This document shows positions 1-10,351 of a DNA stretch of 54,618 nucleotides, piece by piece. Source of the DNA: an uncultured Clostridia bacterium (GTDB lineage Bacteria > Bacillota > Clostridia > TANB77 > CAG-465); assembly GCA_947630145.1 (NCBI GenBank), contig CANRGL010000004.1, forward strand, positions 1 through 54,618. Reading direction: 5' to 3'. Below the pieces are notes generated by a model. The model was not told where the DNA came from, did no database searches, and saw only the letters and a list, made by a program, of their open reading frames with translations. How positions within the stretch are numbered: position 1 is the first letter of the stretch; each line of letters begins with the position of its first letter. Both the position numbers and the translations under genes were made by a program.

Positions 1-1
1 A

Positions 2-64
2 TTAAAAGAAAAAGAAAGACAAAAGGTAAGCATAAGAAAAGTATCAAAAGAGGAGATAAGATAA
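2..64 (+). CDS. C-terminal tail of an upstream gene (partial, ...LKEKERQKVSIRKVSKEEIR*)
   Basis: Open frame from window edge to a stop just before the next ATG; product not identifiable. Confidence 0.3.
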   Translation, partial: LKEKERQKVSIRKVSKEEIR

Positions 65-66
65 AT

Positions 67-954
67 ATGATGGAAAAAGAATATGAAAGAGCAAAAAAAG
101 CATATGAAGAATATAATTTAAATGATAGATATAATTTAACAGAAGAAATATTAGAATATATAAAACAAAGAATAGAGGCAAATAGAGAAGAAATAGAAAA
201 ATTGATGAAAATATACAAAAGAAAAAATACATATGAAGAAATAAAATATATAATAGAAAAAGAAATAGAAGAAGGGATAGAATATAAAACACAAACTCAA
301 ATAACTAAAAGAGAAGATGGATTTATAAAAGCAAAGTATATGGTATCAAGAGGAGTAGTAATAGTAGAAAGCTATGATTTAATAGAAAGTATAAAATATA
401 TGATAAGGGCGATAAAGACAAGAAATGCGGTAATAATATCAGATATAGAATATGAAGAAAAAGACGATAAACATTTAATAGCATTAATAATAAATGAAGC
501 ATATAAAAAGTTTGATATGAAAGAAGAACTAATACAAATACTACCATATGAAGAATGTGACTATGAAAAAAGTGACAAAGTAATATGTACATATGATAGG
601 AAAAATGAAAGAACAAAAGAAGAAGATAATAAAAAGTATGTATATATAGAAGATATTGATTTAAGAAAAGAAGCAATGAAAGAGTATGAGGAGCTAAAAT
701 TAGAAGAAAAAGAAGTAGAATTTGTAAATGGGAATATAAATGAAGTAATAGATAGATTAAACAAGAAATTAAGTTATGCAGTAGTAATATATACAAAAGA
801 TCCAAAGAAAGGATATAAATTTATAAATCTAGTAAAAAGCAAGAATGTGTTTGTAAATGCTACATTAGCAAATGTAGAAGACGTACCAAGAAGTGAAAAT
901 GAATTATTAATGTATAAGAATATAATGTATGAATTAAAGAATGATATATTATAA
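67..954 (+). CDS. Uncharacterised protein, possibly a diverged ALDH/ProA (gamma-glutamyl phosphate reductase)-like fold
   Basis: 295 aa ORF; segments 'RGVVIVESYDLIESIKYMIRAIKTRNAVIISD' and 'YAVVIYTKDPKKGYKFINLVKSKNVFVNAT' resemble ProA-type segments; no clear catalytic Cys motif. Confidence 0.5.
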   Translation: MMEKEYERAKKAYEEYNLNDRYNLTEEILEYIKQRIEANREEIEKLMKIYKRKNTYEEIKYIIEKEIEEGIEYKTQTQITKREDGFIKAKYMVSRGVVIVESYDLIESIKYMIRAIKTRNAVIISDIEYEEKDDKHLIALIINEAYKKFDMKEELIQILPYEECDYEKSDKVICTYDRKNERTKEEDNKKYVYIEDIDLRKEAMKEYEELKLEEKEVEFVNGNINEVIDRLNKKLSYAVVIYTKDPKKGYKFINLVKSKNVFVNATLANVEDVPRSENELLMYKNIMYELKNDIL

Positions 955-1081
955 GTTTTATACAGATTAGAGAATGGATGCTATATGATATATAGTATCT
1001 ATTTTTATTTCGACAAATTCCTTGTATTTATAATATTTTTTTGATATAATAAATTAGAAAAATATATGAGAGGAGATCATT

Positions 1082-3679
1082 ATGGCAGAAGTTACACCAA
1101 TGATGAAACAGTATTTAGATCTTAGAGAAAAATATAAAGATTGTATTCTTTTTTATAGACTAGGGGATTTTTATGAGCTTTTTTATGATCAAGCTGAACT
1201 TTGCAGTAGAGAATTAGAACTTACTTTGACTGGTAAAGATTGCGGACTAGAAAAAAGAGCACCTATGTGTGGAATCCCTTATCATGCAATAAATACATAT
1301 ATTCCTAAAATGGTAGAAAAAGGGTACAAAATTGCAATATGTGAGCAAGTAGAAGATCCTAAAAATACAAAGGGATTAGTAAAAAGAGATGTTGTAAAAA
1401 TAATAACACCAGGAACTATCACAGATAGTACTATGTTAGATGAAAAGAAAAATAATTATATTTCTGCCATTATAAAAAATAAAAATGACATAGCCTTTGC
1501 TTTTTGTGATATATCAACAGGTGAATTTAAAATATCAAGTTTTAATGGTATAGATTCAGATATTAAATTAATAAATGAAATAGCAAGAATTAATCCATCT
1601 GAAATTATATTTCATGAAGACATAAAAAAAGATATTTCTTTAGTAAATCATGTAACTAAGATGTTTAATGTATATATATCATATAGTGATAATATTTCAA
1701 ATAATATATTTTTAAATAGTATTATAAAAGATAAAAAATTAACAGAATTAGAAATTAATTGTTCAAGATTATTAATAAATTACATTGAAGAGACTCAAAA
1801 AACTAATATAAATCAAATTAATGATATAAAAAAATATAGTATTGATAAATTTATGCAACTTGATAACTCTACAAGAAGAAATTTAGAAATATTAGAATCT
1901 AATAGAGAAAAAACAAAAAAAGGTAGTTTACTTTGGGTTTTAGATAAAACTACAACTGCTATGGGAGGAAGAAAACTTAGAAATTGGTTAGAGACACCTC
2001 TACTAGATGAAAAAGAAATTAGGAAAAGACAAAACGCAGTAGAGACATTAATAAATAATAAAATGCTTGCTGATGAATTAAAGGAAAATTTAAAAAATGT
2101 ATATGATATAGAAAGACTTATTTCTAAAATTGTAAGTTCTACTGCTAATGCAAGAGAATTAATATCTCTTAAAAATTCTCTTGAAAAATTACCTGAAATT
2201 AAGAATATATTGAAAAATATAATAAATAATAATAATGATGAATATATAAAACAATTACATGATAATCTTGATAATTTAGATAATATATATTTACTTATTA
2301 AAAATTCTATTGTTGAAGATCCACCTATTGCAATAAAAGAAGGATCTATTATAAAAACAGGGTATAATGATAAAGTTGATGAATATAGAAATGCATCAAA
2401 AGATGGAAAAGTTTGGCTTATGCAACTTGAAGCAAAAGAAAAAGAGCTTACAGGTATAAAAGGTAAATGGTTGCGAATTGGATATAATAGAGTGTTTGGA
2501 TATTATATTGAAGTAACTAATTCATATAAAAATATGATTCCAGAAGATAGATATATAAGAAAGCAAACACTTGCAGGTGCAGAAAGATATATAACAGAAG
2601 AGTTAAAGCAAATAGAAGAAAAAATTTTAGGGGCAGAAGAAAAATTAATTGATTTAGAATATGAATTATTTTGTGATATAAGAAATAATATTGCAAAGGA
2701 AGTTATAAATATACAAAAATCAGCAAGTATAATTTCTATTTTAGATGTATTGTGTTCTTTTGCAACAGTAGCAAATGAAAATAATTATATAAAACCTAAT
2801 ATTGTAGAAGATGGTAAAATAAAAATTGTTGATGGTAGACATCCTGTTGTAGAAAAGTCTTTAATAAACACTTCATTTATTCCTAATGATACTTATTTAG
2901 ATAATGAGGATGATAGATTTTTAATAATAACAGGACCAAATATGGCAGGTAAATCTACATATATGAGACAAGTAGCGTTAATTACATATATGGCACAAGT
3001 AGGCTCTTTTGTGCCTGCAAGTAGTGCAGATATTTGTATTGTAGATAGGATATTTACAAGAATTGGAGCATCTGATGATCTTGCTATGGGAGAATCTACA
3101 TTTATGGTAGAAATGCAAGAGTTATCTAACATTCTTTTAAATGCAACTTCTCATAGCCTTATAATTTTAGATGAGATAGGAAGAGGAACTTCTACTTATG
3201 ATGGACTATCAATTGCTTGGGCAACAGTTGAATATATTGCAGATAAAGAAAAAATAGGTGCAAAAACTTTATTTGCTACACATTATCATGAATTAGTGGA
3301 TGTAGCAGAACAAGTAGAAGGTGTAAAAAATTATTCTGTTGCTGTAAAAGAAAAAGGTGACGATGTAATTTTCTTAAGGAAGATAGTTCCTGGTGGAACA
3401 GATGAATCTTATGGTATATATGTAGCAAAACTTGCAGGTATATCAAAAAGTGTTATATCAAGAGCAAAGCAAATTTTAAGGGAACTTGAAGATGTAGATT
3501 TAGCTAAAAAAAGTATAAACAATAGAAAAAAGAAAATAACTACTGAAGAAATACAAGTTGATATGTTTAATTATAAAATGGCAGAAATAACAAAAATACT
3601 AGAAAAAACTAATTTAGATGAACTATCACCAAAAGATGCACTTGATATATTATATAAATTGAAGGAAAAATTAAACTAA
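1082..3679 (+). CDS. mutS: DNA mismatch repair protein MutS
   Basis: 865 aa; MutS N-terminal 'TPMMKQYLDLREKYKDCILFYRLGDFYELF', Walker A 'GPNMAGKST', 'LDEIGRGTSTYDGLSIAWA'; aggaggatcatt RBS-like sequence. Confidence 0.98.
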   Translation: MAEVTPMMKQYLDLREKYKDCILFYRLGDFYELFYDQAELCSRELELTLTGKDCGLEKRAPMCGIPYHAINTYIPKMVEKGYKIAICEQVEDPKNTKGLVKRDVVKIITPGTITDSTMLDEKKNNYISAIIKNKNDIAFAFCDISTGEFKISSFNGIDSDIKLINEIARINPSEIIFHEDIKKDISLVNHVTKMFNVYISYSDNISNNIFLNSIIKDKKLTELEINCSRLLINYIEETQKTNINQINDIKKYSIDKFMQLDNSTRRNLEILESNREKTKKGSLLWVLDKTTTAMGGRKLRNWLETPLLDEKEIRKRQNAVETLINNKMLADELKENLKNVYDIERLISKIVSSTANARELISLKNSLEKLPEIKNILKNIINNNNDEYIKQLHDNLDNLDNIYLLIKNSIVEDPPIAIKEGSIIKTGYNDKVDEYRNASKDGKVWLMQLEAKEKELTGIKGKWLRIGYNRVFGYYIEVTNSYKNMIPEDRYIRKQTLAGAERYITEELKQIEEKILGAEEKLIDLEYELFCDIRNNIAKEVINIQKSASIISILDVLCSFATVANENNYIKPNIVEDGKIKIVDGRHPVVEKSLINTSFIPNDTYLDNEDDRFLIITGPNMAGKSTYMRQVALITYMAQVGSFVPASSADICIVDRIFTRIGASDDLAMGESTFMVEMQELSNILLNATSHSLIILDEIGRGTSTYDGLSIAWATVEYIADKEKIGAKTLFATHYHELVDVAEQVEGVKNYSVAVKEKGDDVIFLRKIVPGGTDESYGIYVAKLAGISKSVISRAKQILRELEDVDLAKKSINNRKKKITTEEIQVDMFNYKMAEITKILEKTNLDELSPKDALDILYKLKEKLN

Positions 3680-3700
3680 AGAATAAAGGAGGATAAATGT

Positions 3701-4336
3701 ATGGCATCTATTATGACTCATATTTGCATATCTAATATTGTAAAAGAGGAACTAAGTTTGTCAGATAAATTTTTGGCTGGAAGTATACTACCAGATTTAA
3801 AGAAAATAGCAGGATTTGATAAAGCAATAACTCACTATTTAAGATACGTTGTTGAGGAAGATGGTAATGTTATGCATCTTCCTGATCTTGATAAATTTAT
3901 TCAAGAGAATACTTTTAAGCTTCTAGATTTTAAAACTTTAGGATGTTATGCACATTTAATTGAGGATAAAATCTGGTTTGAGAAGTATATTGCAAAATAT
4001 ATTAAATGGCATAATGAAGATTTAAATTTAGTTACTAATTTAAAAACAGGTAAAGTGTATAATTTTGATGTTTTTAGAGATGAAATATCATCTGATTATT
4101 ATAGTATAAATAATGTATTGATATCTAAATACAATTTAGATATTAACAAGGTTTCAAAACAAATTATTGAAAGTTTAGATGATCCATTACTTATATCTTG
4201 TTTTGAAGAATATTTAGACTCTATTAAACGCACTACTCCTAAAAATAAAAGATATTTTTTTACTGATGAAGATTTGAAAAGCTATATATCAATATCTACA
4301 AAAGAAGTTATAAAAAAAATTAATGAATTAAGATAA
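3701..4336 (+). CDS. Putative zinc-dependent phospholipase C-like / hydrolase family protein
   Basis: 211 aa between mutS and mutL; 'THICISNIVKEELSLSDKFLAGSILPDLKKIAGFDKAITHYL' and 'CYAHLIEDKIW' resemble a His/Asp metal-site layout; RBS aaaggagg. Confidence 0.45.
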   Translation: MASIMTHICISNIVKEELSLSDKFLAGSILPDLKKIAGFDKAITHYLRYVVEEDGNVMHLPDLDKFIQENTFKLLDFKTLGCYAHLIEDKIWFEKYIAKYIKWHNEDLNLVTNLKTGKVYNFDVFRDEISSDYYSINNVLISKYNLDINKVSKQIIESLDDPLLISCFEEYLDSIKRTTPKNKRYFFTDEDLKSYISISTKEVIKKINELR

Positions 4337-4345
4337 GGTGATAAT

Positions 4346-6298
4346 ATGGGAAATATTGTTCTTTTAGATGAGCATACTGTAAATAAAATAGCAGCAGGTG
4401 AAGTTGTTGATAGGCCAGCATCCATAGTAAAAGAATTGATAGAGAATGCAATAGATGCAAAAGCTAATTCTATTACAGTAGAAATAAGAAATGGTGGAAT
4501 AAAATATATAAAAGTTGAGGATAATGGTATTGGTTTTGCATCTGATGATGTAGAAATAGCATTTGAAAGGCATGCAACAAGTAAAATAAGAAAAGAAGAA
4601 GATCTATTAAATATAACATCTATGGGCTTTAGAGGTGAAGCTCTTGCCTCTATTGCTGCAATTTCAAAAGTTTCTCTTATTAGTAAAAATAAAGATGAAC
4701 AAATAGGTACTAAAGCCTATGTCGATGCAGGTGTAGTCAAATATGTAGAGCCTTCTGCTGCAATTCAAGGTACAAAAATAGAAATATTTGATGTCTTTTA
4801 TAACGTACCAGCAAGATATAAATTTTTAAAAAAAGACTCAACAGAAGCTGGATATATTGAAGATGTTGTAAGAAGAATAGCACTTGCTAATCCTAACATT
4901 AGTTTTAAATATATTAACAACTCTAAGACTATAATACATACATCTGGAAAGTTAGATCTTAAGTCTACTATATATGATATCTTTGGCAAAGAAATATATG
5001 AAAACATTATTCCTGTTGATTATGAATATAATTCTATAAAAATAAATGGTGTGATAGGGCTTCCAAAAATATCTAGATCTACAAGAATTCATCAATTTAC
5101 TTACGTAAATTCTAGATATATAAAAGATAAAACTATAAATTCAGCACTTGATAAAGCATGTAGTGAAAAATATGCAATTAATAAATTTCCATTTTGTGTT
5201 TTAGATATAAAAATGGATCCAAGTCATCTTGATGTAAATGTACATCCTGCAAAGCTTGAAGTTAAATTTGAAGATGAGGCATCTGTATTTAATATAGTAT
5301 ATCATGGAATAAGACAAGCTATAGAAAATAAAAATAGGGAAGATAGTCCATTTACAAATATAAAAAAACTAGAAGAAGATAGTATAAAAAAAATAAGTGA
5401 AGATTTAAAAAATACTGGTGTTATAAAGGATGGTGCAAAAAATAAAAAATTTGATTTTACTTTTACACCAAAAGAAAGCTATACTATTGAAGAGCCAAAA
5501 CAAAATATATATGATATAGCTAAAAATGCACAATTAAAATCAAACGTACAAATAAATCAAGGTTTAAGTGATAACAGCACTACATTAAGATATGATAAAA
5601 AAGAAAATATAATAGAAGATAAAAAAGATACAGTTATTGTGGAAAATGTGGATAATAATAAAGAAAACAAGGAAAGCAAAGAATATGAAGAATATAATAT
5701 TAATGAAGGATATACTAATAAAGAACTATTATATAAATATATAGGACAAGCATTTAATACGTATATTATAATTGAAATTGATGATAAAATATACATTATA
5801 GATCAACATGCAGCACATGAAAGACTTTTATTTGAACAATTTAAACAAAATTATTATTCTAAAGATAGAAATGTTCAAATGTTACTTATACCAACTTTAA
5901 TTGAGCTTACTCCAAAAGAAAAAGATATTGTTATTTCTAATATATCTATGTTTGAAAAAGCAGGGTTTATTTTGGAAGAGTTTGGAGATACCACAATTAA
6001 GATATCAGGTGTTCCAAATATTGGATATGATATAGATTATAGTGATATGTTTAAGGATATCATAGATGAGATTTTAGGTGTTGTAAAAACAGAAAGATCT
6101 GAAAAAGAACATAGATTTTTAGCCACACTTGCTTGTAAGGCAGCAGTAAAAGGAAAAATGAAGTTAGATCAAAAAGAACAAATAGAGCTTATAGATAAAA
6201 TGGTAAAATTAGAAAATCCATTTACATGTCCACACGGTAGACCAACTGCATATGAAATAAGTAAATATGAGATTGAAAGAAAATTTTTAAGGAAATAA
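4346..6298 (+). CDS. mutL: DNA mismatch repair protein MutL
   Basis: 650 aa; 'VNKIAAGEVVDRPASIVKELIENAIDA', 'GFRGEALASIAAISKV', C-terminal 'DQHAAHERLLFE', 'CPHGRPTAYEIS'. Confidence 0.98.
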   Translation: MGNIVLLDEHTVNKIAAGEVVDRPASIVKELIENAIDAKANSITVEIRNGGIKYIKVEDNGIGFASDDVEIAFERHATSKIRKEEDLLNITSMGFRGEALASIAAISKVSLISKNKDEQIGTKAYVDAGVVKYVEPSAAIQGTKIEIFDVFYNVPARYKFLKKDSTEAGYIEDVVRRIALANPNISFKYINNSKTIIHTSGKLDLKSTIYDIFGKEIYENIIPVDYEYNSIKINGVIGLPKISRSTRIHQFTYVNSRYIKDKTINSALDKACSEKYAINKFPFCVLDIKMDPSHLDVNVHPAKLEVKFEDEASVFNIVYHGIRQAIENKNREDSPFTNIKKLEEDSIKKISEDLKNTGVIKDGAKNKKFDFTFTPKESYTIEEPKQNIYDIAKNAQLKSNVQINQGLSDNSTTLRYDKKENIIEDKKDTVIVENVDNNKENKESKEYEEYNINEGYTNKELLYKYIGQAFNTYIIIEIDDKIYIIDQHAAHERLLFEQFKQNYYSKDRNVQMLLIPTLIELTPKEKDIVISNISMFEKAGFILEEFGDTTIKISGVPNIGYDIDYSDMFKDIIDEILGVVKTERSEKEHRFLATLACKAAVKGKMKLDQKEQIELIDKMVKLENPFTCPHGRPTAYEISKYEIERKFLRK

Positions 6299-6299
6299 T

Positions 6300-7245
6300 A
6301 TGAAAAATAAAATAATATGTATTGTAGGTGCTACGGCATCACGGAAAAACTAGTCTTAGTATTAAACTTGCAAAAAAAATTAATGCTGAAATAATATCAG
6401 CAGACTCCATGCAAATATATAAAGGTCTTGATATTGGTACAGCAAAAGTTACAAAAAGCCAAATGTGTGGTATACCTCATCATATGATTGATATATGTGA
6501 TATTAAAGATAAATTTAGTGTTGCGGATTTTAAAGATATGTGTTATCATAAAATTGATGAAATATTAAAAAGGAATAAAAATGTTATTATTGTTGGGGGA
6601 ACAGGGCTATATTTTAATGCTATAATCTATGACATGCAATTTACAAAAAAGATAGAAAAAACAAATTATAAACAAAAATTAATAGATGAGGCAACTGGTA
6701 AAGATAGCAACTATTTATATAAAAAACTTTTAAATATTGATCCTGAATCTGCTAAAGATATACATCCTAATAATATTAAAAGAATAATACGAGCACTTGA
6801 GATTGCAAATGATTCAGGTACTTTAAAATCTAAGCATATGGTATTAGAAAAAGAGCGACTTAGTAATTTTTCACATCCAAAATATGATTTTTATACATAT
6901 TATATAGATTATCCAAGAGAAAAACTATATGATAGAATAAATCAAAGAATCGATATAATGGTAAAAGATGGACTTATAGATGAAGCTAAAATGATTTATA
7001 ATATGAGATTAGATAAGGATAATACTTGTATGCAGGCTATAGGTTATAAAGAATTTTTTGATTACTTTAAAGGCAATATTTCATTGGAAGAAGCAATAGA
7101 TAATTTAAAAAAATCAACCAGACATTATGCAAAAAGGCAAATTACATGGTTTAAAAATAAATTAAATTGTATAAAGTTAGAAAATTATGATAATATAGAA
7201 AATATGTTAGAATTTATAATAAAAGATAGTAATATAAAAAAATAG
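6300..7245 (+). pseudogene. miaA: tRNA dimethylallyltransferase MiaA, apparent +1 frameshift in the P-loop
   Basis: ATG at 6300 gives MKNKIICIVGATAS; one extra C (about 6342) shifts frame; removing it gives [40 protein letters not shown]... through to 7245. Confidence 0.85.
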
Positions 7246-7249
7246 AGGT

Positions 7250-8485
7250 ATGTATATGGAAGATAACATTACATTTATAAGTGATGTAACAAAATTAAAG
7301 AAAAGTAAATTAATAATTATTTCTTTAATAATTTTAATATTGCTTGTTGGTGGCTTTATATTATATAAAAATATATTTAAAAAATCAGAAACATACACAG
7401 TAGTAAATGGCTATGTTGAAAATATAACAGATTCACAAGGAATTGTTATAAAACAAGAGCAAATAGTTGATCTAAATAATTCTAATACAATAATTCCATT
7501 AACTGAACAAGGAAAAAGAGTTAGAAAAACAGAGTCAGTTGCAATATATAAAGATAGTAAATATGATGAATATATCCAAAAAATAAGTGATATGGATAAG
7601 CAAATAGAAACTTTAGTTAAGGATTTACCAGAAATATATTCTAATGATATTTCATATATTGAAAACCAAATAGAATTAATAGGAAATCAAGCTAAGAATA
7701 CAACTTCGTATATAAAAATGCAAGAGTATAAAACAAAAATAGATGAATTATCTAATCAAAAGGTTACACTTCTAGGAGAGCTTAGTCCTTCTGGTTCAAA
7801 AATAAGAGAGTTAATAGAAAAAAGAACTGAGGTAGAAGAAAATTATAGAAATTCTTCTGATAATGTTAAATCTCCAATGTCTGGATGCGTAACATATAAA
7901 TTAGATAAAATGGAAAATCTTAGTGATATATCAAAAGTCTTTAATTATTCAGCAAATGATATTAACGATTTATATGAAAAATACAAACAAAATCCATCAA
8001 ATGATTTTGGAATAAAAATAGTAAATAATTTTCTTGCATATATTATAGTCAAAGTAAAAAATAATGATAACATTAAAGTTGGAAATAGTTATTCTATTAT
8101 ATTTAATGATATTGTAGGAATGAAAGAAACTGTAGTTTTAAATAAGGTAGTTAATATAGATGATCAAAACCAATATTGTATATTTGAAATTAATAATGGA
8201 ATTGAGGAATTGCTAGATTCAAGGATAGAAAATGTTGAAATAGTTTGGACAAGAAAAACAGGTAAAGTCATTCCTTTAGATTCTATAAAATTAAATGAAA
8301 ATTCAAATATTGGATATGTTACTGTTATAAAAAATGGAGATTATATTCAAATACCAGTTAAAGTAATAATTTCTAATGATAATATGGCTGTAGTAGATAA
8401 TCTAACTGATGAAGACAAAAATAGTAATAATATACAAAATAATAATAATTTAGAAATATTTGATCAAGTAGTTATAAAAGAGTAA
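7250..8485 (+). CDS. HlyD-like membrane-anchored periplasmic adaptor family protein
   Basis: 411 aa; N-terminal TM helix, coiled coil, barrel-like 'VKSPMSGCVTYKLDKMENL'. Confidence 0.55.
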   Translation: MYMEDNITFISDVTKLKKSKLIIISLIILILLVGGFILYKNIFKKSETYTVVNGYVENITDSQGIVIKQEQIVDLNNSNTIIPLTEQGKRVRKTESVAIYKDSKYDEYIQKISDMDKQIETLVKDLPEIYSNDISYIENQIELIGNQAKNTTSYIKMQEYKTKIDELSNQKVTLLGELSPSGSKIRELIEKRTEVEENYRNSSDNVKSPMSGCVTYKLDKMENLSDISKVFNYSANDINDLYEKYKQNPSNDFGIKIVNNFLAYIIVKVKNNDNIKVGNSYSIIFNDIVGMKETVVLNKVVNIDDQNQYCIFEINNGIEELLDSRIENVEIVWTRKTGKVIPLDSIKLNENSNIGYVTVIKNGDYIQIPVKVIISNDNMAVVDNLTDEDKNSNNIQNNNNLEIFDQVVIKE

Positions 8486-8506
8486 CCTATAGATTACTCT
8501 TTTTTG
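8477..8506. terminator. Bidirectional intrinsic terminator between convergent genes
   Basis: AAAGAGTAACCTATAGATTACTCTTTTTT stem-loop with T-run. Confidence 0.75.
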
Positions 8507-9071
8507 TATATTTTTTATTATTTTTATTATCAGTATAGATTTTTAAATTTTGATCAAGCTGAGTAACATTTAAAATCTTCTTTTTTTGCCCTAATATAAG
8601 CAATAATTGATATATTTCATAATTTGTAAAAAAATCATTATCAAGCATTTCATTAATGCATTTTTTGTAATAATATTCTTTAGAATTTTCTATTAACATA
8701 GGAGTATCAATAATTTTGTTATAGATATCTATATTTTCTTTTAATATAGTAGAACATATTAAAGCTTGTGGATCTTCATAAGTTCCAACAATATAATCTT
8801 TAATATCACAAATAAAGTATTTGTCCTCTGAAATATCAAGCGCTGTGTCATCATAAATAAGTACTTTTAAATTGTTAGTATTAATCTTTAAGCAAGTATA
8901 AGAATCATTATAATACATTTTAGAATCTCTAGGTGAAAGATAAGCTTTAATACCTTCTTGCTTCATTTCTTCAAATTCAATTACTTTATTAATATTTTCT
9001 TGCAATTTTATACCATATTTTATATATTTATCTACGTCTTTTGTTGGTACATACAAATATACAGTCTTCAA
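8487..9071 (-). CDS. Hypothetical protein
   Basis: 194 aa ORF with normal coding character. Confidence 0.65.
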   Translation of the reverse strand: MKTVYLYVPTKDVDKYIKYGIKLQENINKVIEFEEMKQEGIKAYLSPRDSKMYYNDSYTCLKINTNNLKVLIYDDTALDISEDKYFICDIKDYIVGTYEDPQALICSTILKENIDIYNKIIDTPMLIENSKEYYYKKCINEMLDNDFFTNYEIYQLLLILGQKKKILNVTQLDQNLKIYTDNKNNKKYTKKSNL

Positions 9072-9127
9072 ATATAGCCACTCTCCTATTTTTGATATTA
9101 TATCATATATTATTATAAAAGTTAATA

Positions 9128-10135
9128 CTAGACTATGTATTTTATAGTATAGTTACTAAAATTCTTCTTAAGTTCATCTAAAATAAAGTTGGTAGCTTCC
9201 TCTTTTATATTCGATCTATAATGATATTTACCAATTCCACGACTTGTCATTAAATCTTTAGAATAAAGTTTAATACTTTTTGGAAATGCTTCAGAATTTA
9301 TCTTATCGTGTATATAGCTATATGTCATAAATATAAGTTCAAAAGTTATATTTTTCTTAGCTTTTTTACTTAACATATCACTCATCTTATTTATTAAGTC
9401 TTTATAATATTTTTTATACTCATTAGTTATAATAATAGGAGCAATCAAAATATATGGTTTGTATCCAACATGGCATAAATCGTTAATAGCATTAAGTCTT
9501 TCATCTAAATTTGAAGTTCCAAATTCAAAATGTGTTATTATTTCTTGTGGATTTAAGCTTACTCGTGGAATTAATCTATTTATATTTTTAATATTTAATA
9601 TTGGCTCTATAAATTTAAATTTTGTTGGAAAAGTTAAGATTCCATTTTTGGAATTATTAAAGAAATATTCTAAATTTTCTTTTAAATCTTCCGTAACTAG
9701 ATTTTCTAGTAACAAATCACTATTACTTCCAATTTCATATACAGTATTTTTATCATGTTTCATACTATTTTTTATTAAATTATTTATTATTTCTTCTTTA
9801 TTTACAAATACTCGTAAATATGAACATTTGTTGTAATTACATACTAAATAACAATATTGACACATTGCAGAGCATCCTGATGAAGTAAAAGGCACCAAGA
9901 AGTCTGATATTTTATGATTTACAACATATTTATGAGTTTTTCTAATCCCAATTATTAAATATTTTTTTAGTTTAACAAAATCTTTATTTTCATATGCTCT
10001 GAGTTCTGGTATATTATTGTGAGAATCAATTTTAAATTTGGGTGTATCTTTATATTTGTTTAATAAAAATTTTCCTCTAGGAAAGTCTTTAATATTAGTT
10101 TCATAATATATTCTAGAAAAATCTGTTATTTTCAT
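9128..10135 (-). CDS. splB: Spore photoproduct lyase family radical SAM protein
   Basis: 335 aa; 'VPFTSSGCSAMCQYCYLVCNYNKCSYLRVFVN' (Cx3Cx2C radical SAM motif) with SplB-like architecture. Confidence 0.85.
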   Translation of the reverse strand: MKITDFSRIYYETNIKDFPRGKFLLNKYKDTPKFKIDSHNNIPELRAYENKDFVKLKKYLIIGIRKTHKYVVNHKISDFLVPFTSSGCSAMCQYCYLVCNYNKCSYLRVFVNKEEIINNLIKNSMKHDKNTVYEIGSNSDLLLENLVTEDLKENLEYFFNNSKNGILTFPTKFKFIEPILNIKNINRLIPRVSLNPQEIITHFEFGTSNLDERLNAINDLCHVGYKPYILIAPIIITNEYKKYYKDLINKMSDMLSKKAKKNITFELIFMTYSYIHDKINSEAFPKSIKLYSKDLMTSRGIGKYHYRSNIKEEATNFILDELKKNFSNYTIKYIV

Positions 10136-10351
10136 ATTATCACCAATATTATTATGGGTACTTTTTTTTAAAATAATAATATTATATATTATAATGTAAT
10201 ATAAATGATAGAAATGCTAAATTTTATTAAAATATAAAGGAAAACGCATGATTTTGATTATAAATTTAATATGCTTGTATGAATAAAAAAATTGACAATG
10301 AATAAAATTTATAGTATAATATGTTCATCATATGTTTTAAGGAGGATTTCT

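Noticed and set aside
44-805. Minus-strand ORFs 44-292, 323-805 and 561-764 (Leu/Phe/Ile/Tyr-rich)
   Set aside because: Antisense artefacts of the purine-rich 67-954 gene; low-complexity translations with no RBS.
2893-5796. Minus-strand ORFs inside mutS and mutL
   Set aside because: Opposite strand of confidently identified genes; no independent coding evidence.
9459-9836. Plus-strand 125-aa ORF inside splB
   Set aside because: Antisense to a recognisable radical SAM enzyme; hydrophobic low-complexity translation.
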